Below, in pieces: positions 1 to 8,075 of a DNA stretch of 34,066 bases. The stretch is taken from contig CAYNVT010000037.1 in the NCBI GenBank assembly GCA_964400685.1, forward strand, positions 1 to 34,066. Reading direction: 5' to 3'. Origin of the DNA: DATCTV01 sp964400685. Lineage in GTDB: Bacteria; Desulfobacterota; Desulfomonilia; UBA1062. The notes beneath the pieces are model-generated. The model was not told the DNA's origin, ran no database searches, and was given only the letters and a program-made list of their open reading frames with translations. The position numbers and the translations under genes were made by a program. Positions within the stretch are counted from its first letter, which is position 1. Each line of letters begins with the position of its first letter.

Positions 1-1285
1 AAGGAAGGTGAATACCGCTCTGATACATGCATTGGCGCTGGTAAAAAAGGCCTGTTGTCTGGCGAACATGGAGACGTTCTGGATGAAGCCCGGAAAGTCA
101 AGCGCGATAATACAGGCATGCGACGAAGTGGCTTCGGGCAGGCTGGATGCTGAATTCCCCATCGATGCCATGCAGGGCGGGGCCGGCACCTCGACAAACA
201 TGAATGTCAATGAAGTCGTGGCCAACAGGGCCATAGAAATATTAGAAGGCGAAAAAGGCGATTATTCGATCGTTCACCCGATAGAAGACGTAAACCTTCA
301 CCAGTCCACAAATGATGTCTATCCCACGGCAGTCAAGATTGCAGCAATAAACGCTCTCAGAAAACTGAGCCGGAATATTGCCGGGCTTCAGGGTGAATTC
401 CAGAAAAAGGAAAAGGAGTTCGGTGAGATCGTTAAGATGGGCAGGACCGAGATGCAGGAGGCGGTTCCTCTGACTCTAGGTGTGGAGTTTTCCGCATTTT
501 CCGAGGCGCTGGGCCGTGACCGCTGGCGGACATTCAAGTGCGAAGAAAGGCTCAGAGTTGTCAACCTCGGGGGAACAGCAATCGGAACCGGCATAGCTGC
601 ACCGAAAGACTATATATTCCTGTCCATAGAAAAGTTGCGTGATGTTACCGGGCTCGGGTTAAGCCGTGGCGAGAATCTTGCCGGAGAGACTGCGAATGCC
701 GATGCATTCGTTGAGGTTTCAGGCATAATGAAGGCCCATGCATCCAACCTGATCAAAATCGCAGGCGATCTGAGGATGATGAACATGCTTGGAGAAATAA
801 GGCTTCCTTCCATGCAAGCGGGCTCATCAGCCATGCCGGGCAAGGTGAATCCCGTAATCGCGGAAGCGATAATTCAGGCAGGGATTAAGGTTATGGCGAA
901 TGATTTTATCATAACCGAGGCTGCAAGCCGCTCGACATTTCAGATAGTAGAATTCATGCCCATGCTTGCGGAGTCCTTGCTTGAAAACCTGGAAATTCTT
1001 TCAAACATAAATTCCATGTTTGCTACGCATATCTCTGGGATAACAGCTGATAAGAGAAAATGCGCCGGGATACTCGATGCGAGCCCGATGGTTGTAACTG
1101 CACTGGTTCCTCATATAGGATATGAAAAGGCTTCAGAATTGGTCAGTAGATATAAGCCTGAAAACGGCATTGATTTCATGTCATATCTTAAAAGTATGAT
1201 AGATGTGGAAATCGTCGATAAGGCGCTCGATCCCTATGCGCTTACGGCCCTTGGATTCAAAGGCGAGGGCCCTTATAAAGGATAG
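1..1285 (+). CDS. aspA: Aspartate ammonia-lyase (aspartase), 5' end cut by window edge
   Basis: This enzyme of the aspartase/fumarase superfamily deaminates L-aspartate to fumarate and ammonia in the cytoplasm. The reading frame is open to the left edge and the first visible residues align to roughly residue 45 of E. coli AspA, so about 50 N-terminal residues lie outside; the GTG at 8 is not the true start. Counting from that GTG, family blocks are GTSTNMNVNEV (about 60-70), HQSTNDVYPT (about 98-107), the MGRTEMQ stretch near 144-150, and the superfamily signature GSSAMPGKVNP (272-282), whose flexible loop carries the catalytic serine. The stop lies four bases before the hydF ATG, so it is almost certainly cotranscribed with the hydrogenase maturases and may supply ammonia or fumarate near them; that role is inferred. 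Fumarase is the main alternative, but the GTSTNMN/MGRTEMQ context and the neighbourhood favour aspartase. Confidence 0.9.
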   Translation, partial: RKVNTALIHALALVKKACCLANMETFWMKPGKSSAIIQACDEVASGRLDAEFPIDAMQGGAGTSTNMNVNEVVANRAIEILEGEKGDYSIVHPIEDVNLHQSTNDVYPTAVKIAAINALRKLSRNIAGLQGEFQKKEKEFGEIVKMGRTEMQEAVPLTLGVEFSAFSEALGRDRWRTFKCEERLRVVNLGGTAIGTGIAAPKDYIFLSIEKLRDVTGLGLSRGENLAGETANADAFVEVSGIMKAHASNLIKIAGDLRMMNMLGEIRLPSMQAGSSAMPGKVNPVIAEAIIQAGIKVMANDFIITEAASRSTFQIVEFMPMLAESLLENLEILSNINSMFATHISGITADKRKCAGILDASPMVVTALVPHIGYEKASELVSRYKPENGIDFMSYLKSMIDVEIVDKALDPYALTALGFKGEGPYKG

Positions 1286-1289
1286 GCAG

Positions 1290-2534
1290 ATGCAGGAAAC
1301 GCCAAAATCAGACAGGCTTAATATTGCGATATTCGGCAGGACGAACGTCGGAAAATCGAGCCTCATGAATATGCTTATCGGTCAGGACTATGCAATAACT
1401 TCTCCGGTTGCAGGCACAACGACCGATGTTGTTGAAAAGGCATGCGAGCTTCTGCCGCTTGGTCCTGTACTTTTTCTTGATACCGCAGGGGTCGATGACA
1501 TTTCGGAACTCGCCCAATTGAGGCTTAAAAAAACACGCAAGATATATGACAGGGCTGATGTTATTATGCTTGTAACGGAACCGGATGCATGGACGCCATT
1601 CGAAGATGAAGTTCTGCTGAAGGCTGATGAAAACAAAATACCTGTCATCGTCATTATTAATAAAACCGATCTTGTCAAACCTGCGCAGGTATTTCTGGAA
1701 AATATCAGGGGAAAGAATTCGAGAGTAGTAGAGGTTTCCAGTCTCAGCTCACATGACAGGGATGCCTATGTAAATGCGGTCAAACAGCAGCTGATAGAGG
1801 TTGCCCCTGATGACTTTATCGAACCTCCGAGGCTTATAGGGGATCTTGTGAATCCGGGCGGCATTGCAGTACTGGTCGTGCCCATTGACCTGCAGGCGCC
1901 TAAGGGCAGGCTTATTCTGCCGCAGGTACAGACGATAAGGGATACGCTTGACAATGATGCTGCGGCGTTCGTCGTGAAGGAGCGGGAACTTCCGGCAATG
2001 CTTTCAATCCTGAACAGGAAGCCCGATGTTGTCGTGACCGACTCTCAGGCGATACTGAAGGTCTCTGCTGATGTACCAAGGGACATCAGGCTCACAACAT
2101 TTTCCATTCTGTTCGCCAGACAGAAAGGAGACTTGTCAATCGCGGCACAGGGTGCTGCTGAGATCGACAAACTGAAGCCAGGCGACAGGGTTCTTATTGC
2201 AGAGGCTTGCACACACCATGCGCTTGAAGACGATATCGGTAGGATAAAGATACCAAGATGGCTGAGGCAGTATCTCGGCTTTGATGTAAAGGCAGAGGCG
2301 TATGCAGGCAGGGATTATCCGGACAACCTCTCCGAATACAAACTGATCATTCACTGCGGCGGCTGCATGCTGACCCGGCGTGAGATGATGAGCAGAATTC
2401 AGAAGGCGCATCAAGCCGGTGCGGCAATTACAAATTACGGGGTCGCAATATCATTCCTGCAGGGTGTCATCAGACGTTCTCTTGAACCATTTCCGGCTGC
2501 GCTCATGGCGTTTGAAAAAAAGATGAACAACTAA
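1290..2534 (+). CDS. hydF: [FeFe]-hydrogenase maturation GTPase HydF
   Basis: HydF is the scaffold that receives the [2Fe] subcluster precursor made with HydE and HydG and delivers it to apo-hydrogenase. From the ATG at 1290 it is 414 residues, the usual family length. The N-terminal GTPase domain shows G1 GRTNVGKS (16-23), the G2 threonines (43-45), G3 DTAG (64-67) and G4 NKTD (124-127). The C-terminal cluster-binding domain has CTHH (Cys307, His309/310) and HCGGC (Cys356, Cys359), the HydF iron-sulfur ligand pattern. An open frame extends upstream to 1203, but those residues overlap aspA and lie before the GTPase fold. The ATG at 1290 has an AAAGGA ribosome-binding site 7 bases upstream. 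It sits between aspA and hydG in one operon. Confidence 0.96.
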   Translation: MQETPKSDRLNIAIFGRTNVGKSSLMNMLIGQDYAITSPVAGTTTDVVEKACELLPLGPVLFLDTAGVDDISELAQLRLKKTRKIYDRADVIMLVTEPDAWTPFEDEVLLKADENKIPVIVIINKTDLVKPAQVFLENIRGKNSRVVEVSSLSSHDRDAYVNAVKQQLIEVAPDDFIEPPRLIGDLVNPGGIAVLVVPIDLQAPKGRLILPQVQTIRDTLDNDAAAFVVKERELPAMLSILNRKPDVVVTDSQAILKVSADVPRDIRLTTFSILFARQKGDLSIAAQGAAEIDKLKPGDRVLIAEACTHHALEDDIGRIKIPRWLRQYLGFDVKAEAYAGRDYPDNLSEYKLIIHCGGCMLTRREMMSRIQKAHQAGAAITNYGVAISFLQGVIRRSLEPFPAALMAFEKKMNN

Positions 2535-2547
2535 AAGGAAGCGATTT

Positions 2548-3939
2548 ATGAAAGACTTTATCGATGATGAGAAGATTCAACATGTTCTTGATATTTCCGC
2601 CAGACCTGAAAGAAGAAGGGTCGAGGATGTTCTTGATAAAGCAAGGGAATTAAAAGGCCTCACCCCTGAAGAAACAGCAGTGCTTCTTGAGACCGAGGAT
2701 AAAGAGCTTGTTGCGGAAATACTTATGACTGCCCGCTATGTAAAAGAGTCGATATACGGCAATCGTCTGGTACTTTTCGCGCCCCTTTACATAGCCAACC
2801 ACTGTTCAAACAACTGTCTTTACTGCGGATTCAGACGCGCTAACAAAGAGCTTAAAAGGGTGGCGCTCACCATGGAAGAGATAGCGGCCGAGGCTCAAGC
2901 TATCGAAGCCGAAGGCCACAAGCGAATACTTATGCTTTGCGGGGAACATCCTACGCTCTCTAGCCTGGATTATTTTATCGAGGCGATCGAAACGGTATAT
3001 GCAACGACCAACTTCAACGGAGAAATCAGGCGAATAAATGTTGAAGTGGCGCCACTTGAAGTGGTGGAGTTCAAGAGATTGAAGGCTGCCAAAATAGGCA
3101 CATACCTGCTTTTCCAGGAAACGTACCATCATGCGACATATAAAAAGATGCATCCGACAGGCCCGAAAAGAAACTATGAATACAGGGTAACGGCAATGCA
3201 CCGTGCGCAGGAGGCCGGCATTGACGATGTGGGAATGGGCGCACTGTTCGGTCTTTATGACTACAGGTTCGAGGTCCTGGGGCTTTTATATCATGCCCAG
3301 AACCTTGAAAAGGCATGCGGGGTAGGGCCGCATACTATCTCGATACCGAGGCTGGAACCTGCACTTAATGCGCCGGCGGCAATAAAACCACCGCATCCGG
3401 TAAGCGATGATGAATTCAAGAAGCTTGTTGCCATACTCAGGCTGGCGGTTCCGTACACCGGGATAATTCTTACCACCCGCGAATCTGCGGCACTCAGAAA
3501 CGAAATATTCAGCCTGGGGGTCTCACAGATAAGTGCGGGGTCACGAACGAATCCCGGCGGGTACCATGACCACGGCGGCAACGATTTTATGGCGGCCCAG
3601 TTCAATCTCGGAGATACACGCTCTCTTGACGAAGTGATTTACGAGATAGTTCAGCAGGGGCTTATTCCGAGCTTCTGCACTGCATGCTACAGGCTCGGAA
3701 GAACAGGCGCAGATTTTATGGAACTGGCCAAACCCGGGCTTATAAAGAAATTCTGCAGGACAAACGGCATTCTTACATTTGAAGAATACCTTCTTGACTA
3801 TGCGAGCAGCAGAACCAGGAAAGCGGGAATGAAGCTTGTGGAAAAGCTGCTGGCCGATACCGAAAGCACAGGCCTCAAACGTACGATCAACAGCAGGCTC
3901 AAACGCATGGAAAACGGGGAGAGGGATCTGTATATTTAA
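2548..3939 (+). CDS. hydG: [FeFe]-hydrogenase maturation radical SAM tyrosine lyase HydG
   Basis: HydG cleaves tyrosine by radical SAM chemistry to give CO and cyanide, forming the Fe(CO)2(CN) synthon of the hydrogenase [2Fe] cluster. The 463-residue protein has the radical SAM CX3CX2C motif at Cys86, Cys90 and Cys93 (CSNNCLYC). It also has the HydG-specific C-terminal CX2CX22C motif at Cys377, Cys380 and Cys403, which binds the auxiliary cluster carrying the dangler iron. That motif distinguishes it from ThiH, the thiamine-pathway tyrosine lyase. The ATG at 2548 has an AAGGAAG ribosome-binding site. It begins 13 bases after hydF and is followed by hydE after a 42-base spacer containing a small repeat. 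Confidence 0.96.
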   Translation: MKDFIDDEKIQHVLDISARPERRRVEDVLDKARELKGLTPEETAVLLETEDKELVAEILMTARYVKESIYGNRLVLFAPLYIANHCSNNCLYCGFRRANKELKRVALTMEEIAAEAQAIEAEGHKRILMLCGEHPTLSSLDYFIEAIETVYATTNFNGEIRRINVEVAPLEVVEFKRLKAAKIGTYLLFQETYHHATYKKMHPTGPKRNYEYRVTAMHRAQEAGIDDVGMGALFGLYDYRFEVLGLLYHAQNLEKACGVGPHTISIPRLEPALNAPAAIKPPHPVSDDEFKKLVAILRLAVPYTGIILTTRESAALRNEIFSLGVSQISAGSRTNPGGYHDHGGNDFMAAQFNLGDTRSLDEVIYEIVQQGLIPSFCTACYRLGRTGADFMELAKPGLIKKFCRTNGILTFEEYLLDYASSRTRKAGMKLVEKLLADTESTGLKRTINSRLKRMENGERDLYI

Positions 3940-3944
3940 AAGAT

Positions 3945-3979
3945 AGTGGTGAGTGGTGAGTAAAGAGTTAAGAGTGGTG
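3945..3979 (+). repeat. Short direct repeats (heptamer AGTGGTG) in the hydG-hydE gap
   Basis: The heptamer AGTGGTG occurs twice in tandem (3945-3951 and 3952-3958) and a third time at 3973-3979, with a partial AGT copy at 3959-3961. The last copy abuts the TTG start of hydE and contains GGTGA, which is complementary to part of the 16S rRNA 3' end, so the repeat may form part of the hydE translation signal. Expansion by slippage is equally plausible. Confidence 0.7.
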
Positions 3980-3981
3980 AG

Positions 3982-4998
3982 TTGAAAGAAAGAAAATCAT
4001 ATAACAGGTCGGATATCTTAAGAGCGCTTTCAGCCGATGACCCTTCCGCTCTGTTCGAAGAAGCTGACAGGGTAAGAAGAAAGTACATCGGTGATGAGGT
4101 CTATCTGCGTGGTATTATCGAGTTCTCCAACTACTGCATACAGGGCTGCCATTATTGCGGACTGGGGTGCAGCAATAATAAGCTTGAAAGATACCGGATG
4201 TCCGATGATGAAATACTCGCTGGCGCCAAGGATATTCTCAATTCAGGGATAGGGACCATTGTCCTGCAATCGGGCGAAGATACGTTTTACTCTGCACAGA
4301 GAATTGTTAACCTCATCAAAAGGATTAAGGATGAAACAGGCCTTGTCATAACGCTTTCAACCGGCGAATGGCCCCTTGAGGCCTTTGATCTGTTTAAAGA
4401 GGCGGGTGCCGACAGATACCTGCTCAAGCATGAAACCTCTGACATTGATCTGTATAAGCATATTAAATCAGGGGGTGATCAGTCATACAGGATCAAATGC
4501 CTGAAACATCTGAAATCCCTGGGATTTGAAACCGGCTCCGGAGTCATGGTGGGGCTCCCTGGACAGACGGTGGAATCTCTGGCCGATGACATAATGATGT
4601 TCAGGGAGCTTGACATCGATATGATTGGGATAGGACCTTTCATAGCGCATCCACAAACCCCACTGGCAGGTTATCCGACAGGCAGTCCCGAACTGGTCCT
4701 TAAAATGATAGCCCTGACGCGAATTGTGACCATGAACACGAATATCCCAGCAACAACCGCACTTACTACCATCGACCCGAAAAACCGCGTCATGTCGCTG
4801 ATGGCCGGTGCAAACGTGATCATGCCGGATTTCACGCCTGTCAAATACAGGAGACTTTACGAGATATATCCGGGCAAGGGTTCAAGCCCGGCGGAACCTT
4901 CCGAAATCATGGACGGCATCAGAAGGGATGTTGAGGCGGCAGGCCGGATTATAGGCCCAGGACCGGGCAACAGAAGAAACCTTTCAGGTACTTCGTAG
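3982..4998 (+). CDS. hydE: [FeFe]-hydrogenase maturation radical SAM protein HydE
   Basis: HydE is a radical SAM enzyme related to biotin synthase. It acts on the HydG product on the way to the dithiomethylamine-bridged [2Fe] cluster. The 338-residue protein has CX3CX2C at Cys52, Cys56 and Cys59 (CIQGCHYC), followed by Cys63, and the family's GIGPFIAHPQTPL block in the C-terminal half. I see no C-terminal cysteine triad for a second cluster, which is dispensable and not universal in HydE. A stop codon at 3961 and the absence of any ATG or GTG before the cluster motif force the TTG at 3982 as start. The ribosome-binding site is poor (GGTGAG immediately upstream). It is the last gene of the aspA-hydFGE unit, 24 bases before a terminator stem. 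Confidence 0.95.
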   Translation: MKERKSYNRSDILRALSADDPSALFEEADRVRRKYIGDEVYLRGIIEFSNYCIQGCHYCGLGCSNNKLERYRMSDDEILAGAKDILNSGIGTIVLQSGEDTFYSAQRIVNLIKRIKDETGLVITLSTGEWPLEAFDLFKEAGADRYLLKHETSDIDLYKHIKSGGDQSYRIKCLKHLKSLGFETGSGVMVGLPGQTVESLADDIMMFRELDIDMIGIGPFIAHPQTPLAGYPTGSPELVLKMIALTRIVTMNTNIPATTALTTIDPKNRVMSLMAGANVIMPDFTPVKYRRLYEIYPGKGSSPAEPSEIMDGIRRDVEAAGRIIGPGPGNRRNLSGTS

Positions 4999-5022
4999 AA
5001 AAAACCTGTTCACATGGATATG

Positions 5023-5054
5023 AAAGAGGGTGTTCCAATAAACGCCCTCTTTTT
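5023..5054 (+). terminator. Intrinsic terminator after hydE
   Basis: A 12-base-pair stem (5023-5034 with 5041-5052, including one G-T pair) encloses a six-base loop and runs into a T tract ending at 5054. It lies between the convergent hydE and C45-family lipoprotein genes. The T tract favours termination of + strand transcripts, though the stem could also act weakly on the opposite strand. Confidence 0.85.
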
Positions 5055-5084
5055 CGATAAAACCATTTAACCTTTACAGAATAC

Positions 5085-7028
5085 TCAGCCCTGGTAAAAC
5101 CAGCTGACGAAGTTATCCAGGTTAATCCTTACCCACGGGTCGGTGTTGTATCCGAAAAGTGAAATCATCTCCCGGGTGTCATTATCCATGATGGATTTCG
5201 AACCCTCGACAGGTATGTCTTCGGGATAAAGCACATTATCATCGATATCCCAGTTGCTGTCCCTGTACTGCCACCAGTTTTCCCTCTGTGTGTTCAGGAA
5301 ATCGATTATCCATCCCGCGGTATTTTCATCAGGGGTATCCCCTTCGCCGAAGAACCGCATATCGGTCGTATTCTTCTCTATGAGGTCCATGATGGCGTCA
5401 TAACGGAACGAACTGACTCCTGTAATCAATATCGACAGGAAAGACAGAGGCTCATAATGCAAAAGATTCAGTCTTGGAATCATAAAATGGTTATTGGCTA
5501 TTACGTATTCAGGGTTATTTTCGATTGTGTCCTTAAAGTATATGCCTGAGGTATAATGGTCGGCATAATCATAGAATACATCCCATGAATCCCGGCCCTC
5601 TCTTTCGATGATCCTGTCATACTTCTTGAAATTTTCAGGAAATTCCCATTTCATGCCCCTCAGCATTACGCCGCGGTCAATGTATCCTTCATCATCAAGC
5701 TGGTCATCATCAAGGAGTGTTATATACTTCTTGAACAAAAGCTGCTCCCATAAAGGAAGCTCTTCAGGCCCCTGTATCTTTTTCTGGTTGGTTATCGTTT
5801 CGAGTGTTACGGCGTTCCCGTATTCCGGGTCAACCTCGTCATCCGCGGCAAAATAAATCCATGATACACCCCTTGAAATTGAGCGCATCCTTTCTATGGC
5901 TTCTCGCAGATTAGAACAGTTCTGGACAATATCCCTTACGACAAGCATGCATCCGTTGCCCGGGGTCTCGCCTGTGATATTTGTCATCACATAATCCTGA
6001 CCTATGGATAAGCCCTTAGAGTTAAGGGCGGTTGTCTGGCCTATGACACCAGGTGTTGTTACTGCTGCAAACGGGTAGCCGGCATCAGGGAGATATATGA
6101 CCATCATGGTTGAATCCTGGCAGATATTGTCCGTGGCAAACATGAAGTCCCTTCCGTGCCACGTATGCCCATTGGATGTCATGCTGCCTGTCACGGCAAA
6201 TTCATTGCATCCGAAACCGTCTATCTTCGGTGTTAAATATTTTTCAGGAGTTTCGGTCTTGATACCATTGTTTACCAGAAGAATTTTTATGAGGTTTTTT
6301 CTGGCAAGCCATACGGCCTTTCTATTCCTGTCAGTTACCTTGACGTTTCCGGTAACAGCGCTGATCAGGTAAAATGTATTGTCTATCGCCTGATTGAGCG
6401 TCAGTACTCTCTCATAGTCAATGTCAGGGTAGCCCGCATCCATCATGCCATCTGCAAATCCATTCATTTCGTCTTTGAGATATTGAGGGATTACAGGTTC
6501 AGTCATCTTATTAAATTCATGAGCGCATTCATAGATCAGTTCGAAAACTTCCTCGAAATGCTGTGGCTTCACATTGATGCCAAAAGAGCCGAGTTCTGAA
6601 ACGAAAAGGTCCTTTAAATATGTTGTAAGCATGGGGTAGGCTTCTTTATGTCCGAGAATAGCAGCCTGATATCCCAGTGCGTAAGGCGAGCCGGTCAGCA
6701 CCATGCACTTTTTAGAGAAAGGCCCATGTTCTTCAAGTACAACGTTGTAATCAGTGCTTTCTTCATAGTCTACAATAAAGCCCTTTGAAACCTTGCCCTT
6801 GAATTCTGCCAGATATCCGGTCCAGCCGTCTTTCGTGACAGTCTGTTTTATCTCAAGACCCTGGGTGTCAAAGAATTCTTCAGCAGTGGCAGAATCAGAC
6901 AAATTATCAATTTTCTTTGGTGAATCGTCGCCTGATGTGCCTGAAGCATGATCACCCGTGCTGCATCCGGTAAAACCGAGCATGACTAAAAATAGAAAAA
7001 CTACTATGAACTTAACTGATCTTTTCAT
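5085..7028 (-). CDS. Lipoprotein with C45/acyltransferase-type Ntn-hydrolase domain
   Basis: This 647-residue protein resembles the peptidase C45 / acyl-CoA:6-aminopenicillanic acid acyltransferase family, Ntn-hydrolases that hydrolyse or transfer amide-linked acyl groups after self-cleavage before a cysteine. It begins with a lipoprotein signal (hydrophobic 6-20, GFTGC with Cys22), so it is probably anchored in the cell envelope. A region at about 108-222 (LTGSPYALGYQ, EMNGFADGM) matches the part upstream of the cleavage site. GFGCNEFAVTG (271-281) provides the candidate nucleophile Cys274, and GHTWHGRDF (287-295) is a conserved following block. About 270 residues follow. A strong AGGAGGA ribosome-binding site precedes the ATG, with a promoter about 40 bases upstream. 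The substrate is unknown. Phospholipase-B-like Ntn-hydrolases are a structural alternative. Confidence 0.75.
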   Translation of the reverse strand: MKRSVKFIVVFLFLVMLGFTGCSTGDHASGTSGDDSPKKIDNLSDSATAEEFFDTQGLEIKQTVTKDGWTGYLAEFKGKVSKGFIVDYEESTDYNVVLEEHGPFSKKCMVLTGSPYALGYQAAILGHKEAYPMLTTYLKDLFVSELGSFGINVKPQHFEEVFELIYECAHEFNKMTEPVIPQYLKDEMNGFADGMMDAGYPDIDYERVLTLNQAIDNTFYLISAVTGNVKVTDRNRKAVWLARKNLIKILLVNNGIKTETPEKYLTPKIDGFGCNEFAVTGSMTSNGHTWHGRDFMFATDNICQDSTMMVIYLPDAGYPFAAVTTPGVIGQTTALNSKGLSIGQDYVMTNITGETPGNGCMLVVRDIVQNCSNLREAIERMRSISRGVSWIYFAADDEVDPEYGNAVTLETITNQKKIQGPEELPLWEQLLFKKYITLLDDDQLDDEGYIDRGVMLRGMKWEFPENFKKYDRIIEREGRDSWDVFYDYADHYTSGIYFKDTIENNPEYVIANNHFMIPRLNLLHYEPLSFLSILITGVSSFRYDAIMDLIEKNTTDMRFFGEGDTPDENTAGWIIDFLNTQRENWWQYRDSNWDIDDNVLYPEDIPVEGSKSIMDNDTREMISLFGYNTDPWVRINLDNFVSWFYQG

Positions 7029-7065
7029 GATTTCCTCCTAAAAAAATAACATCAAATATAATCTG

Positions 7066-7095
7066 ATTATAAAACCAAAACGGATGAATTCACAA
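7066..7095 (-). promoter_or_regulatory. Predicted sigma70-type promoter of the C45-family lipoprotein gene
   Basis: On the - strand a perfect TATAAT -10 box (7066-7071) is preceded by TTGTGA (7090-7095, four of six matches to TTGACA) at an 18-base spacing. Transcription would start near 7059, about 30 bases before the ATG. This suggests the lipoprotein is expressed separately from the upstream E2-like gene. Confidence 0.6.
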
Positions 7096-7208
7096 GGAGA
7101 TAAAGAGTTTGTGAGATTGCGTGGTTGCCTATCGCTTGAGACATTCTGTCACTGTAAGCGGACTTTCTTCAATTTCTTATGATAAGTTAAATAGTCTTAA
7201 AACGGCAG

Positions 7209-8009
7209 TCATATGTCCATAACACCCCTGGCGCTTTCCATGTTCCTGATGAGCTCTGCAGTGAAACGCGCGGCCGGAGAACCGTCGATCACATCATGGT
7301 CGAACAGGATTGTCATATGCAGTATGTCCCTTATTGCCACTTCCCCGTTAACCGCCCAGGGCTTTTTATTGACCGAACCGACGCCTATGCACAGGTTGTG
7401 TATGCTCTTGGGGATTATCCAGCCGGAAAAACTGCCGGCCGTTCCGATATTAGTGAGCATTACTGTGCCCATCATGTCTTTTCTGGTGAAAGGATTTCCC
7501 AGCATGATTTTCCAGATAAGCATTCTCGCCCATTGGGGCATGTTGAAGAATATGCGGTTTAAAAGGCTGTATCTGTTTTTTCCCAGCACGTAGTCTTTTT
7601 CAGATTCCACAGGTTGATTCTTGAGAGCCTCTATCTCGATCGAGATTGATTCGATGCTCTTTTCGTTTGCTTTTCTTATCACGGCAGCGAGCGGAACTTT
7701 TTTCCCGTCAATCTCTCTTTCTATCGGGATGGAAATGTCGATGTCGTTGAATATGAACTGCTTCCTTCCCCTGGAGTTGAGAGCGTGAACGAGGCCGTTA
7801 TTTTCGATCGTTGATGCAACGACTTTGAGCAGCCACGCAGTGAACCCTATTTTTTCACCGGCCTTTTTCTTCCGTGCGATTCTTTCGCACGCAACAGTGA
7901 CGTCGACCTCGATCAGTCCTGTTATGTGGTGCTTGCTCCTCCCGATCCTGCCGACATCGAATGTCGCAACACGCGATTTTGGGTATTCGATTTCAATGAA
8001 ATCAGACAT
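7209..8009 (-). CDS. Free-standing 2-oxoacid dehydrogenase E2-type acyltransferase domain
   Basis: This 266-residue cytoplasmic protein matches the catalytic (CAT-like) domain of dihydrolipoyl acyltransferases, which transfer acyl groups between lipoamide and CoA. It has LTNIGTAGSFSG (about 185-196) and the active-site block DHDVIDG, with histidine 238 and aspartate 242. It lacks the lipoyl and E1/E3-binding domains of true E2 subunits, and no E1 or E3 genes are nearby, so its acyl donor and acceptor are unknown. Residues 145-180 hold an insertion (NRIFFNMPQWARMLIWKIML) that may touch a membrane or a partner. I chose the ATG at 8009, which has AAGAGA at good spacing; an ATG at 8030 would add seven residues with a weaker site. 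It lies downstream of the M28 peptidase gene with a 66-base gap. Confidence 0.8.
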   Translation of the reverse strand: MSDFIEIEYPKSRVATFDVGRIGRSKHHITGLIEVDVTVACERIARKKKAGEKIGFTAWLLKVVASTIENNGLVHALNSRGRKQFIFNDIDISIPIEREIDGKKVPLAAVIRKANEKSIESISIEIEALKNQPVESEKDYVLGKNRYSLLNRIFFNMPQWARMLIWKIMLGNPFTRKDMMGTVMLTNIGTAGSFSGWIIPKSIHNLCIGVGSVNKKPWAVNGEVAIRDILHMTILFDHDVIDGSPAARFTAELIRNMESARGVMDI

Positions 8010-8075
8010 ATGTTCTCTTAAAAAAAACATGAAGAGTCGATATTTTTCCAGGGGATGACAGTATGTAAAGCCTTT

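Noticed and set aside
1203..1289. Upstream extension of hydF inside aspA
   Set aside because: The extra residues precede the GTPase fold and overlap aspA; the ATG at 1290 has a proper ribosome-binding site.
2548..3939. ThiH (thiamine biosynthesis) as identity of the tyrosine lyase
   Set aside because: The C-terminal CX2CX22C motif and the hydF/hydE neighbours identify HydG.
5085..7028. Penicillin acyltransferase function for the C45-family protein
   Set aside because: The match is at family level only; nothing in the context points to beta-lactam chemistry.
7133..7160. Inverted repeat (outer 5-base and inner 4-base arms) as a terminator for the E2-like gene
   Set aside because: The arms are short and imperfectly nested, and there is no T tract on either side.
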